DNA from: Elysia crispata | Lineage: Eukaryota; Mollusca; Gastropoda; Plakobranchidae | Direction of reading: 5' to 3' | Assembly: GCA_033675545.1 (NCBI GenBank) | Contig: JAWDGP010006482.1 | Location: 88,501-152,500, forward strand | Length of the DNA: 64,000 bases | Shown: one piece after another, positions 34,700 to 48,427 of the stretch | How positions within the stretch are numbered: position 1 is the first letter of the stretch | How the letters are laid out: each line of letters begins with the position of its first letter | Position numbers and translations under genes: made by a program | The notes under the pieces: generated by a model | What the model was told of the DNA's origin: nothing | Databases searched by the model: none | What the model saw: the letters and a program-made list of their open reading frames with translations, nothing else

Positions 34700-36300
34700 A
34701 CCATAAAGGTTTACTCAGAGAATACATAAAGCCTATATTCTAACTTACATATTGAGCATTGCTCTTTTCATCTTATTTTTCTTAAGACAAATGGGCTCAC
34801 CTAGCTGTGTAAAGAGAAAAATAACAATCTAACATTTAGATCTAGATTTATAATTATTTGCTTTGGAATAAAAGTCACCTACTATTATTATACTCTCCTG
34901 TCATGTCATGCCCGGTTTCGATTATAAGATTTTGATTTACTCTCAATCTAGATATAGCATTACTTGGGATTTCCCATCTATCTTAATAATCGACTAAATT
35001 TAGACGATGTATCTTGACAAAAACAGAAATGGCTAATTGTATTAACTATGATTAGAACAAGAAATAAGAAAGATAAAGTAAACAACTCGATGGCACCGAT
35101 ATCTTGGATGGTTTCAACTACAATGCAAATCTCAATATTGGAATTGAAAGTATAAATAATAATTAAAAAAAAAATACACGATATCTATATATATATCGGC
35201 CAGCTCTATACTTTCGCACATGTTCACACTCGATGAAAGAAATAACATTTCTTTTTACGTAAAATTTTACATACATATTTAACCTTAAGCGAAAAAGTTT
35301 CCATATGGCACAAGGATAGGATTTACAAAGGATCACATGAAATGATGAGTGTTCAAAATATTTGAAATTGAGAAAATTTATGAAAAATTCTCTTCCCTGG
35401 TTATGGATTGCTCACTACTACTTATTTCTGTCACAGTACAATACATTGCAAGACATTCTGCTTAGTTTGAATTTTTAAAAAATTCACAGCTTTGGAAACT
35501 TCAATTGAGTCAAAAATGAAAAAAAAATTATTTGATAAATAGAATTTGGAATTTCAAAGAAAAGTCAAAAGAAGTGGACAGGATTGTGTTAATTCTGTTA
35601 CATTCTCTTTCAACGTGAATATAACAGCTAATCAATTCTGTTACAGTGAAACACTAGTAGACCAAAATATTTCAATCAAAGACGTATAGCTCTGCCAAAA
35701 TGGTGTGAAGTCGTTAAACTGCTTTTTTCCTTAACAAATAACCTTGACTAAATCAAATGTTTTTTGCAGCCCTGAAACTAGACTTTCACACTGCCCCCAC
35801 ATTAGTTCAGCCTGAGTAATTGTATGTAAACTTCATTATATTTTCTAACCCGATCTTTATCCTTACAACTGCAAGATAAAAAAATAAGCAGAAGCAAGAA
35901 AAAGAGTTTGTTTCAAAATCTAAGGAAATAGCACAGCCCCCCTCAGGCCACTTCTAGTTCCACCATCTTTGACAATGTTTGATCACAGCCATATTTTATA
36001 AGCAAGGATAAATTCTTGATTTCGAAATGTTTTATCGTGAAAAGCAGCATTCGTCTTACCCATCTTAAGATTAACAAAATTTACCCCAAACAGTTTGAGC
36101 AAACTGTCCATTGATTAGAGCATAGAATGGAAGAGTTAATAGAATAGAGGTACGTCTGAAATCTATGAAGTCCAGAGCACCATTTTTTATCCTATTTGCA
36201 AATAAATATATACAAGCATCCTAATAAAACAAATTAAAGAAAAACTTTTCAATAGCATAATTTTTACCTTGAAGGAACAGAAATCAGAGTGGGTGGAAAC
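34700..36300. other. AT-rich DNA, no supported gene
   Basis: One good plus-strand acceptor (GTTTTTTGCAG|, 35,770) opens LKLDFHTAPTLVQPE then TAA, which could be a short last exon but has no partner. Nothing else recognised. Confidence 0.4.
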
Positions 36301-36308
36301 GGGCTGCC

Positions 36309-37121
36309 TCAGATCAACAGATCATGTAGCTTCTGTCTGTTTGACCAGCACCTGATGGTATAGAAAGGACAACATTGATAAGGTGAGTGAGAAATTTTAT
36401 TTGTGGTATTCTAATTTTGTACAGATCTATAATAGCTGTAGAGGAATTTTAATTTATAAAGAATTTTTTCATTTCTTTCCTAAATAAATCTCTTACTAAA
36501 AAAGCATTGTATTAACACACAGAAATAACTAAAAATTATGATTGTCTCATTCGACATATTCATGGACTGTTTACGACTTGTAAAAATAATTTGAAAATCT
36601 AAAAAAAATCTACAGATCAATGCTAGAAATGTTGGTTCTCGCTTGCCATCGAACGCACCATGCTTGACCTACACCTGTCTTGATGCAGCAGACAGAAGTT
36701 TGACACATGTTGAGTAACCAGCAATCGATTCTTGTTAGACTCAGACCTGTTTGGGAGGGAATTGGGACAAGGAGAGCACTATTTATTATTTAGGTAAAAG
36801 GCCTAGAAAAAAGAGGGTGAGATATCTATATATATATATAGTTTGAAGATAAGATGAAATAATTGATAAGAGTGCTCAACTGTGGGAGCAATTCATCGAT
36901 ATATTGAAGATCTTACCTTAAATTCTCTTCATACGACACTGGTGTTTCAAGCGGAGGACCAAGTTGTCGCTTGTCCTCCACTCTCTTCGGGTATGACCGA
37001 GGTGTGTTTAGTTGCCGTTCAGACCTTGTGTTGTTTTTCGTTTCCAGGCCACTGGTAGTTTTGTAGCAAATGCTTCTTTCTATGGAGGAACGATGAAAAG
37101 ATTTCCCTTCATTTGTTGAGG
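36309..37121 (-). CDS. Candidate last two exons of an unknown minus-strand gene
   Basis: Minus strand exon 37121-36917 has a strong donor, TTTAAG|GTAAGA, and 67 open codons of charged, non-repetitive sequence: STNEGKSFHRSSIERSICYK, RSERQLNTPRSYPKR, VEDKRQLGPPLETPVSYEEN. Its acceptor (AAAACCAAG|) is weak. It ends in phase 2 and joins in phase to 36351-36309 (acceptor ATACCATCAG|), giving R, CWSNRQKLHDLLI and TGA. Local GC is raised around 36,940-37,040. No family recognised and no poly(A) signal close by. An intriguing donor GAGGAG|GTGAGT at about 37,446 could belong to an upstream exon but does not match in phase. Confidence 0.4.
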
Positions 37122-37984
37122 CTTGGTTTTGTTTTTAGAATGAAATATTTCTCTGCTATGCATAGGTTGCATCTGTTTGTTGCTGTTATGGCTGCACTCT
37201 TTCGATTATATCCCATGATGAGTGGTATTCAGTTTTTATGTATATATAGTGAGTGAGAGAGAGAGGGAGGGATGGAGGAGAGACAGAAAGAGAGAGAGAG
37301 ACAAAGATGGATTACTGCAAAGTTCAGCCGAGTGAAACAGGATCAGATATATAGAAACAAAAGCAGCTAAAATGAGCTCAGATTTTATAGCACTAAAATT
37401 TATTAAGTCAAAAATATATGCATACTTATAAATGTATTGACTCACCTCCTCCTCATTTTGAAGATTTTACTTATCATGAGGATTTCAAAGACAATACAGC
37501 CAGGTTCAAAGGTACTTTTTCTTCCACAAAGTCATTTCTTTAAATGCAGCTGTGGCTGGTAATTTAAAAAAAACAAAACTATTCAACAAATCACCATGAT
37601 TTACAAGCAATATACAATTTATAGTAATTTTTCACCTACATCTACATTTTAAGATTTAAAACGTAAAATTTTATTACAATATTAAGATTTTAAAGAATAT
37701 TGCTCACTTAAAAAATGTTCTTAAAGGTTTATATACCTTCATTTCTTTATATTAATGCATTTATAGTTCCAGTAACACATCCCTGGAAAAACAGCAGGTA
37801 ATCATATAAATAAAATATAATGGCAATTTATTCTTCCATCACATTAAGATATGAAGATAGTCAAAACCATAAAGTTCACTGATTAAAAATACAGCTATAG
37901 AAACAATGACTTAATCTCACTTAACTGCAACTACATAGCTAGAAGGAGTAAGCCAAAACGCCTATATTTCTACATGTGTTGGGC

Positions 37985-38160
37985 ACAGGATAATATAAAA
38001 TATATGCTCCTCAGCGTAGGTGATCATGACCTTCCATGCAAATCTATCCCTCGTCACTTTCAATGCTTCTGTCACTCTTCCTACTTTGAGTCACTTTGTT
38101 AGTTCAACTAACATCTTTTCACACAGTTTTCCCCTGCTCACCAAGTAAAGGAGGTTGAAA
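37985..38160 (-). mobile_element. LINE C-terminal fragment
   Basis: The reverse complement reads SRGKLCEKMLVELTK, a stop, then LKVGRVTEALKVTRDRFAWK with VMITYAEE. The R-D-R-x-x-W-K-x-M-I signature is typical of the C-terminus of RTE/CR1-like LINE proteins. Only the 3' end remains, as expected from 5' truncation. Confidence 0.65.
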
Positions 38161-38199
38161 TTTCTTAGTAAAAAGTCTTTGAAAGAATAAAAGAGGAAA

Positions 38200-39365
38200 C
38201 AAATTCAAGGGCAACACTGAAGCCAAAAAAAAAAAAAAGCAATTAATCCAAGCTCTTTATAGGACATATTTACATTATGTAAATTTAGTCTCAATATAAT
38301 CTTTAATACTTACTTTCCACTTTCAAAATCACACACAATGTTTCTTTTTATGGACATCAAGTAAGACTAAACTTATAAAATATGCCACGAAACAAAACAA
38401 AAAAAAAAAGAAAAAGAAAACAGGTTAGAAATTAGCAGGTGTGATAGAGGATCCGGAAAGTATTCAATGATAAAAATAACTGAGTCAGAGTTTTGGGTGC
38501 CTATGAAACAGAATGAGCCCCATATACCCTATCCAATACTTTTCAAAGTCATGATTTCTAAAGTAATGAAGACAAAAGCACTGAGCTAGAGTTTTTTTCT
38601 GTAAGTCCTACCAGCTCTTGGAAAATATAGATTAATGTGCACTGTTGCGTGATAATTTTTTCATATGGACAATTTTAAAGACTGAGGAGTAAGCAAATAT
38701 GGAATTTCTGGAAGAAAGAAGACTCAATGATAGAGCCACCAAAGTTAATAACTTCAACGTTATTAACAACAAAGAGGAGGAATTTATTTCATTTTCATTT
38801 TTTGGTGAACGACGTGCTGTAAAGTCAGCTAAGACAACACTTTGTCACGGAAGTGAGCTATTTAAATTATAAACAGAAGTGTATTTAATTAATCATTTTA
38901 TGCAAACGCATTCTTTTGAACCCCTACAAAAACTGATTTATATATCTTGAGAGGGCAGCCCTTGTGACAGCAGGATTTGAGAATTATGTAGAGCCAAATA
39001 CCAACAGAATGAAAGACTCACAATCCATTGTGTACATCCTCAACTAGACAGCAAAAGGAAAAAAGTAATGGTTATCTATCGTAACAGTAAGTGTTTAAAG
39101 ATCAACATCTTTATCAAAGGGACTTAACTCTTAAGCAGAGGGATCAATTGAAATACTAGGGTACTGTAGCACTTAACTCAATAAAGGACTCGTGACAAGC
39201 CAAACCTTTAGATTCCCTTGTTTTATTGAATGATTAACGTTTCATCTGACTGTGTCAAGATCTAGATCAGAACTGACAGCTCCCCATCTCCTAAGTGCCT
39301 CTGTGGTGAGCTCTCCTCACAATCCCGGATGTAAACATTCATCACAGGTTAGCCTTTATTATTGT
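38200..39365. other. AT-rich DNA, nothing recognised
   Basis: A-runs at 38,226 and 38,399. No exon or repeat array seen. Confidence 0.5.
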
Positions 39366-39369
39366 CCAT

Positions 39370-39800
39370 GATATAATAGTTTAAAGGCCCCAGTACTTTA
39401 ATATTAAGCAAAGGGTGTAACAATATTGAAATTGCATCAAGAATACTGAAAGCAAAAGTGGTTTCCAGAGAATGAAATCAGTATTTAAAACACATCTCCA
39501 TCCATACAAGAAGAAGAGCCCTGGAGTGCCACATTGAGCTCGTCTTGATGTATGGAATCGAGGTCTGGGCAATAATTTCAAAACAACTGCAAAAGAAACT
39601 GCGGGCAAGAGAAATGCCTATTGAAAATGCTACGAATCTCATAGACTGCAAAGAAATCAAACAAAAGTGTTAAGAAAAGTTGACATTAGAAGATCACTCA
39701 TAAATAGAATATGTAAACACTAAGGAACCTCTTAAGGCCATGTGATGAGATGAGAGCAACTGGAACATATTGTGACAACTGGATAAGAGGCTTTAAAAGG
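39370..39800 (+). mobile_element. Decayed LINE fragment, same family as 31.0-31.9 kb
   Basis: Shares with the 31-kb copy RRRALE.HIELVLMYGIEVWA (there RRRELERSIEPILMYGC-AW), the GGCCATGTGATGAGA string and the CATATTGTGACAACTGGAT run, with many stops. Only the region downstream of the reverse transcriptase core remains. Confidence 0.7.
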
Positions 39801-39809
39801 GCTTAACAG

Positions 39810-42800
39810 TCTTAATAAAATCATAAAGTGTTTAATGCAATTTAGTTTGCACATTTGTTTTTTTTTTGTGTGTTTCTTTTTATTTAATAGAATAGAAAAA
39901 AAAAATCAGAAAAATGGCCTTTAATCAGATTTTATTTTTATGATAAATGCATTATAATTAAGGTCTTTAGAACTAGTTTTAAGTAAATATTATCAAAGTT
40001 GTGCTCATTTTGACACATCCAGCCTGAATGGCTGCACGGCAGCTTTTAGTGCTGAAACGATGACATGCACAGCGTGGGTAAAAAAATTGCAACACGGTTC
40101 TTATAAAATATGGAATTAAAAAATTAATCTGATAAGCTCTACACTAGTTGGTCTTATTCTAAGCCAAACAGTCTACAATGTAAGTAAGCACCTTCAGTTT
40201 TTTTTTTTTATTTTTTTTAGCAGTTAGAAAAGAATAAATCAGATAATAAAAACAATCCTAGAGGTGAGGCACGTGATCCAGTACATGAGTAAAACAGCCT
40301 GTGCTCCATATAAACATAAAAAAAACTTGTCATGCAAACTAACTCACTCGGGTCACATGCAAACTAAGTCATTCCGGTCAAAGCGTTTGGCCTTTCTCTA
40401 TATTTTGTGCCTATTCTTAGAAAGACCTCAAGTATTATAAAAGAGTCTCAAATCTGTATTAGGGAGCCTGATTCTTGAGCAACAGCAAAAAAATCCACCA
40501 AGAACAGCAATCACACATGTTATCAATTAGTATTATTTTCTTTTGATTTATCACATAGAGATAAATTAAATTATTCTTGGGACTTCCTGGTTTCCACTGA
40601 GGCCCACAGTCTTGCAAATGTTTTATCTTTGCATCGCAAGTGAGGAGCATTGTCCAGTTTTTCCCATACATGTATTTCTTGAGAACTTTCCCTAACTCTA
40701 TGACGTTGGCATCTTGTCCACAGTAAAATTTGAAATAAAAAGTATGGTCTCTTTTGAAATTCCTTGTTCTATCTCAAAACGATACCTAGGAGAATATGCA
40801 GATAGGGAGGAGAGTTGAGGTCAACGGTATTTGCCTAAGTGGAGTAAGGCAATAGTTAAAGACTTTCTAACTCTGTTTCATGTCCCATTCTCTTTTCTGA
40901 AAGCCTCGATTTGCTTTTTAATGCTCTTGATCCTGGCATCAAACACCAAATGAGAGGACAAGTCCCTTATGGATTAGACAGGTCAACCAAATTGGCAGAG
41001 AAAGTTACACTTTCAGTTCAAACAGTTCTTAGATGTTTTATGCCTAGCCTCGAAACTCAAGAGATTCCCATCATTTTGTCTGTCCCAACAATCTGCATGC
41101 ACATCATTAAGTTTCAGTATGCTTGGTAGAGTGGCTTCCACAAAAGCAATGTTGATAAGTTTTTTTTATTTTTAATTCTCCGTCAAGACAAGCTCACTAA
41201 TACTGTGGTGCAGCAAAAAAGAATTCCAAGCTTAAGATCACAAGGATGCTGTTTGTTGGTTTTTGTTTCTGTCTTTGCTTTTGCCTTTTTTCCTAGTTTT
41301 CCCTTAACTAAGTACTAAGTTGACTGCATGTTCCGCACAGTAAGATAATACAGAGATGATCTTTATTACATGAATGTTACACTGCTGTAACTGAGCTAAC
41401 TGTAATGCCATAATGGAATTTTATACTGTAACAAGAACGAGAGGCCAGTAACAAGAATGAGAGGCTTTGGAAAACCATATAAATATAATGTTTTCGTTGT
41501 TACAACTAAGCAAAAAGATGAATGGATATGAAATTTTCTACAAAGGCAGAATACTTTTAAATTACTTATGATCTAAGCTTTGTGAAAATCATCGTCTGAC
41601 TATGAAGATATTGAAATGAATTAAAAATGAAACTTAGAAAAAATATCCGTTTTTAGAGTACTAGTAGAGAGGCCAAAAATTGTGATAGAAAAACATGGTT
41701 TTCACGACTTTTCAATACGATTTTAGCTCTCACTGCTATCAATGTTACTTTTAGATGATAATCATTATTAAATAAGATACAAGCGTTAAAAATAGTTTTG
41801 CGGCTAAACCACAACCGTACTGCAGGTGTGAATATCTCACGCCTGATCCATGCTAATCCCTGGACAGCTGCACCCTGGGAATGTTATTTATGACCGCCCC
41901 TGCTGCCCAACTAAAACGCATAAAATCTCGCATTTTTGAGCGTTGTGATCAAGCTAGGTCTAAAAATAGTTTTACATATGTTGGAGAGCGGCAAAAAAAA
42001 AGCTGAATTGCAGTTCAAAGAAGTGAGGTGGTTATGGGGACCCTTTTCATTTTAAAATATAAGTATATGTTCTAAGATTGATGTGTGTACTTTGCAAAAA
42101 CAACCCTCGATTTAACGGAGATATCAAAGAAAAAGAGTCCAAGAGCCTATTCTTTAAAATTAAAATGGATCATCTAAGTCTGTGAATTTTTGTCACCAAA
42201 TATATCTATCCAATTCAACTGCTGCTAAATTTCTAAAAGTCTGCCAGAGAAAGCACATTAGTCTTCACTTTTCTAAAGACCTGGCCAACCTCTGCTACCT
42301 ACCTATAAGGAAGAATGTAGGAAAAACTTAGGTCATCCAGTTTTTGGGTTAACAACTATGTTTTCTTATGACATAAGTCATCTAAAAAGCGGCCTTATTA
42401 AGTCGATACAGATTAATATATATATATATATATATATGTACATATTAAAGTTGGGTTGGCTTTTATTAAATAAGGTTTGGATAAGAGTTAGTATGTGTGC
42501 CATACCATTTGGAGAGCTGTAAAAGTGGTACGGGAAACTGGATTATAAGTTAAGGTGTGGTTACAGTTATTTGGATTACTTCATTCTGTTTAGAAGAAAG
42601 CCTATAAATTTATGTCTTTTTTCCCTTTATTTTGACCCCTGAGAGTGTGCAGTATGTTCGTGAATCATATATATATATATAATTAAATCAAGCCCACCTA
42701 TATAGTCCGCCATCGCATGTTCACTATATTAAGTACCTTTATTGTGCATCATCGCCCGTATACTTCCACTTTCTAGGTGTCTACTTTCTTTCCTTATCCA

Positions 42801-42930
42801 CAAATCTAGCACAAACCTTTTTTACGTTTAGAGGATACTTTAGACTAGATTTAGATCTAAAAACGCACTTCAAAATTGACAGTTTTTCCGCGATTTTTGG
42901 CCATTTCATGGCCTATGTGAATCTAAACTT
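39810..42930. other. AT-rich DNA, no supported gene
   Basis: Short (TA)n at 42,418-42,437 and 42,668-42,681. A 72-codon plus-strand frame at 40,911-41,129 and a 60-codon frame at 42,940-43,122 read fairly protein-like but have no domain and no splice or poly(A) support. Confidence 0.4.
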
Positions 42931-43156
42931 TGAATTAGGATGGATGATTGCTTGAATTATGTCTGGGATGCCACAAAAACAGTTTATTTTGGTTATCCTC
43001 ATGGTTATCCCCACAATCAGCATGAAAATAATGACCATTGCCTGTTTAAGATTGGGAATCAGATTGTGATGATGAAAAAACTGAAATGGTGGTTGAGTAA
43101 GCCTAAAGTGAAGAAGTCTTAGAAAATTATTTTACTGTCATAAAACTTAAACTTAC

Positions 43157-43289
43157 CTTTGTTAGAGCGCCTATCACAAAAGGATTTAAAATGTCCTGGT
43201 CGCTTTTCAATAAGAGATTCCATTCTTAGTCCAGAAATTGCCTGATGGTTCATGAACTGTACTGGAGTTTTATCAGATGTCGAAGTTGG
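43157..43289 (-). CDS. Intact copy of the last cassette exon (unit 4)
   Basis: Minus strand: donor AAAG|GTAAGT at 43,156, acceptor ...TTTCAAACTGAG| above 43,289; 44 codons plus one base. Sequence starts PTSTSDKTPVQFMNHQAISG and continues MESLIEKRPGHFKSFCDRRS. The paralogous copy at about 46,960-47,090 has a mutated donor and a TGA. No family recognised; whether it is still expressed is unknown. Confidence 0.35.
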
Positions 43290-45585
43290 CTCAGTTTGAA
43301 AGAAATAGATAAAATTAGACATGTAAACTAAAAGGGGAGACAAAAAGAAAGTGATGAAAGTTCTTAACTTCCTGGAAATAAACATTTTCATAAAATAAAT
43401 TTTGTTCATGTCTTCTTATGGTGATGCCAATAGAACCTGTTTGTGATCCAAGTTAAAACTGGCTTTAGAATTTGGTTGGCTACCTGTGCTCTGCCTGTTA
43501 GAATCAGCTTCTAAAACAAAAAAATCTTGGACCAGCAAAGTTGGCCATTTCATTGGTTTGATGAAATTATGCATTTAAAACCAACCAAGTGCTCTCTTAC
43601 TAATTTTTTTTCCTTAGAATCCTATAACACAGTCTGCAGGTCCAATTTTTCCTTATTTTATAGCTTTTTCAGCTCGAGCCTGTTTTGAATCCACTCTTAG
43701 TACCATATTGGTTGATATGCCAGTGGAAGTAGTGAGCCAAGATCATTTGGTTCTCTCTGTCGTTCAATGGCGCAAAGGGTCAAAAAGAGTAGTCTTGGGG
43801 AAGAGGGGACAAAAAAATTGTGAACAATTTTTGTCTTGAATGACAACAATAGCAAGCAGAAATTAGTTTTTTCATGGATTTCATTCCACTCGCAGAATGT
43901 GTCTTTGGTGAGAGACCAAAGATATTCTGGACCAACACACCAAAGCAAATCTTGAAATTGTATTTTTTTCTGTGCAAAAGGAAACCAAAGCAAGCAACCA
44001 TCATACACACGTTAATCAAATAAACATGATTCCAAGATGGAAAGAACTACTCTGTACCAGTAATGCGAAAACATTACCAGGATAAAACACAATATTCAAC
44101 TCACGCTATTAAATTATGAAGCAAAAGTAAACCTGAAAAATGCATTTTGCGCTTTGGAACAAAACTGCATAGGATAAAACTAAAAACTGGCTGATTCAAC
44201 TGACAAAGGAAGGACATTTAATATGTGGCAGCACATAAAATGAAATCACATCTAGAAATGACACCAATGTGTAACTGAAGCAAAATGAGCCATTTGCTCA
44301 TCCCCAATTTACTCCAAATTCTTAATGAAAAACTTCAGAAACAGATAAACTGATGTAAATAAGCAATATATTGTTTAGTATCCCAATGTCTAACCAAGCC
44401 TAGTGAATGAAACATTTTATAATTTAACTCGTAATTTTCAAGAAATGTTATCTAGCGCATCTGCTCATATTCACCATTGTACCAGGTGAGGTTAAGTGCA
44501 GGTTAGCAACATGCTGTTAGGATACAGAGAGAGAAAAAAAAATCATGCATGATGGGAAAGAATGCAATACCATCACAATGGTGAGACTTACAGACACACC
44601 CAATAAACTAATGAAAAATATTTGGATATTCTACTTGGGCCTTGTCTCCAGGAAATGATTCATTGAGCAGAAAAAACTCTATAAAGCAATTTTGAATGCT
44701 GGATTGATTAATCTTTTGAAAGTCAAGAGTGTCACATGTTAAGAAATTAGGATCTCACTAAATATTCCGACATAAAGACCACTTCAAACTAATGAAGTTA
44801 CATACATGTATATTAGTTTGGCTTTTTGTAAAGGAGTTAAAATCTTGCTCTCTATAGCTCACATTCCAAGTATTTTTGTATTAAACTCTGCGAAAAAAAA
44901 TCCAATTGAGCACGACAGCCTCGTTTTCAAATTATTCTTTCCTGAGACACTATATCTTGCACTGGCCTCAACATAGATTTCAAGTAATATACTTTGAACG
45001 TGATTCTTTAATTTAGTTAACCCACTGCAAGGTGACCAGATCATATGTTGCTCAAATCTAAAAAGTTCCATACTTTGAATCATTAAACAATCACAAAACT
45101 GGTGATGTAGGAAAACCATACTTAAAGAAACAACTGGACAGTTTTATTTTTCAATGGAATAAAATTAAACTCTCCGGACTGAGGGTAGCTTAATATACCA
45201 TGGCAGTCACTGGGGACATGAATTGAGATCACTAACTACTGGATCATTTTGACACACTTGACACAAATATTAGATTTAAAAAAACAACCACAACCACAAA
45301 AAAAAAACAAAAGCATCAACCCATTATCTATCATTCCAAAAGCGTACAAAAAGAAAACAGTTGCCTTTTACAACTGTAGTCATTAGAGTACACATAATTG
45401 AGCAAGACATTACACAGAAATAATCATAAATGATTAATATTGCAAATCTCTCTACACTGTCATCAATGTTCCTTACCAGTATACATGGAAACTATTAAAG
45501 CTGTTTGCATTCTCAATATTTTTGCAAGAATAAGGTGGACAGACACACACACACAAATAAACACACATATTTATTTACAACGCAC

Positions 45586-45723
<138 letters not shown>

Positions 45724-45958
45724 GATGTAATGTCCATAAAGAGATACGTATAGAGATAAACATAATGTGGACAGAGGATAAGAAAAACAAGAGACAAAAG
45801 GAGAGCATTTCATGCACATTTTTCAATCCTACTGATCAGCAGAGTGTTGATGTACCAAAATTTCTGCAGATACCTTTTTCTGGTTCAAAGAGGGATTGAG
45901 ATGATTTGAGGAACATAAGAGTGCCAAAGACCAATTGAAAAAGAGTGACATAAAGAGA

Positions 45959-45959
45959 A

Positions 45960-45994
<35 letters not shown>

Positions 45995-46018
45995 TAGTAA
46001 TATATATATATATATATA
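45959..46018. repeat. (GA)n-(TA)n compound microsatellite
   Basis: About 35 bp of GA followed by about 18 bp of TA, immediately beside the LPLAYQP-type exon at 46.05-46.2 kb. Confidence 0.9.
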
Positions 46019-46759
46019 AATCCTATACCATAGTCTTACAGGTTCCATGGTTTCCTCTGAAATTAGCTCTCTCTCTCCAAACAATATTGGCTGATTTCCT
46101 AGAGATTTTGGTCAGTCGGGATCATAAAGCTCTTTTTCGATCTCTCTGGTACTTATGAGAGGATCAGCAACAAGGTGAAGATGAGCAGTCTAGGGGAAGA
46201 GAAAAAAAGAGATAAAAAAGGAGAAATCAGAGAGCTATTAAAAAAACAAAAACTGATATTGATGTGTTAAAAGCATAAAGTGGTGTGAACTTAAAAAGCT
46301 TAATTTATTTATATATATAAAAAAAATTATACCTGATGATAACTATTTTGATTGCTTAAATTGAAGACCAATTTTTCCAGGGCATTTTATATTATCTTAG
46401 GTTTAAAAAATTGTCATCGTGGTGCTTACAATGTTTTACACTTTTTTTACTGCAGTGATAAACTGTTATACTTGAATCAACCGATGTAATTCACTCACAC
46501 GAAGCTTTTCTATCAGTTCCCAGGAACCTTCAATATATCATTCCAGATTAGCTCAGATATCTCATTCAGTTTGTTGGGGATCTTCTCTTTCAGGCTCATT
46601 GTTGTCAGTTGTATACAGCATCTGTTATAGTAAGGTAAATCTATACTAAATAAAATATGAGGGAGTAGGATGGAACAAGAGGGAGATTTATATTTCAGGA
46701 ATCAACAAAAGGAAATTGAGATTGATACATATGTAGGTATGTAGTTAAAGTGTAAGGGA

Positions 46760-46880
46760 GAAAGTGACAGAGAGAGCGATATAGAGGAACATAAGAAGAG
46801 CGAATTGGAGAAGGAGAGAGATAGAGAGAGAGTGAGAGAGAGAGAGAAAGAGAAAGACAGAGATAGAGAGAACTCTATTT
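46760..46880. repeat. Imperfect GA microsatellite (unit 3 paralogue)
   Basis: Interrupted GA-rich tract in the position occupied by long pure GA at 48.24-48.42 kb and by 65 bp of GA at 16.31 kb. Confidence 0.85.
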
Positions 46881-48169
46881 ATAAAGAGTTCATGTATAAA
46901 AGTAATAGAGAGCAAGACAATGGAGAGGTGGAAAACAATAAATATCAACTAACTTCTGTCTTATCGTCTTTTGTGACAGGTGTTGAGATGGTCTGGCTGC
47001 TTTTCAATGAGAGGTTCTCTGTATGGTCAAGAAAGGAACTGAGACAGTTCAGGGAATGCACTTGAGTTTGATCAGATGTTCAAATTGGCTCTGATTAAAG
47101 AAAAGAGAGAAAATAAGACATACAAATGAAAATGGCAGACAACAAGAAAAATCACATTCACTGAGAATCTCTTAAATTTGATCAATTATGAAACATTATA
47201 AAGAGTTTAATAGTAATTTTTCTTATTTATGAGGGTGCCCACTGACTGACTTTATACTTAATGATCCAATTTAAATTTATTTTGAATTCAAAAGGTTCCA
47301 TTTGACTTGCTTGACTAGCATCAGTTTCACAGTAATAAATCACAAGCTTTTAAAATCAAACAATTTCTTTCTGTTTATGATTTTTTAACCGAAAGTTTTT
47401 TCCATAAAATCCTATACCGGTCTTACAGGTTCCATGGTTTCCTCTGAAATACTTCCCTCTCAGCTTGATCCCTCTCCAAAAATATGCGTTGAGATGCTAG
47501 TGGTTTGGGTCAGCCAATATTATCTAGCTCTTTCTTCTCACTCTCTGGGATCTAAGAGAGGATCAGCACCAAGATGAAGATAAGTTGTCTGAGAGAAGAG
47601 TGACAAAAAAGACGAATAAAGAGATCAGAGAGCTGGTAAAATACAAATAATGATATTGATGTGAAAACCCAATGTCTTGTGGACATAGGAAGCACAATTT
47701 ATAGAGAAATCTATTTTCCATACCTGAGGATAATGGTTTCAATTGCTAAAATTGCAGACAATTTAAGTTTTATAGAGCATTTGATATTATCTTAGGTTTA
47801 AAAAATCGTCATCGTGATACTTAAAATGATTTAAAATACATAATGCAGTAATAAACTACTTTTCTAAAATCAACCAGTTTAATCCACTCTCACGCTAAAT
47901 CTTTTTGATCAGTTCCCAGGAACCTTCAATATATCATTCTAGAAAAGCTCAGATATCTCCCTTGATTTTTTATGGATCTTCTCTTTGGAGCCTCATTGCA
48001 GTCAGTTGTATCCGGTATCTGTTAAAGTACGGTTGATCTAGACTAAAATAAAATTTAAGAGGGAGTGAGAGAGCAAGATGAGAAATAGGGAGATATATGT
48101 TTCAGCAACCAAAAAAAAAGGAATTATACATTATATATGTATAGTTTATGTACTTAAAGCATGAGAGAA

Positions 48170-48427
<258 letters not shown>

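Noticed and set aside
40911..41129. 72-codon plus frame (LDPGIKHQMRGQVPYGLDRS)
   Set aside because: Reads protein-like, but has no domain, splice site, poly(A) signal or paralogue in the window.
42940..43122. 60-codon plus frame starting MDDCLNYVWDATKTVYFGYP
   Set aside because: Length is within chance expectation and there is no supporting signal; it lies opposite the duplicated minus-strand exon region.
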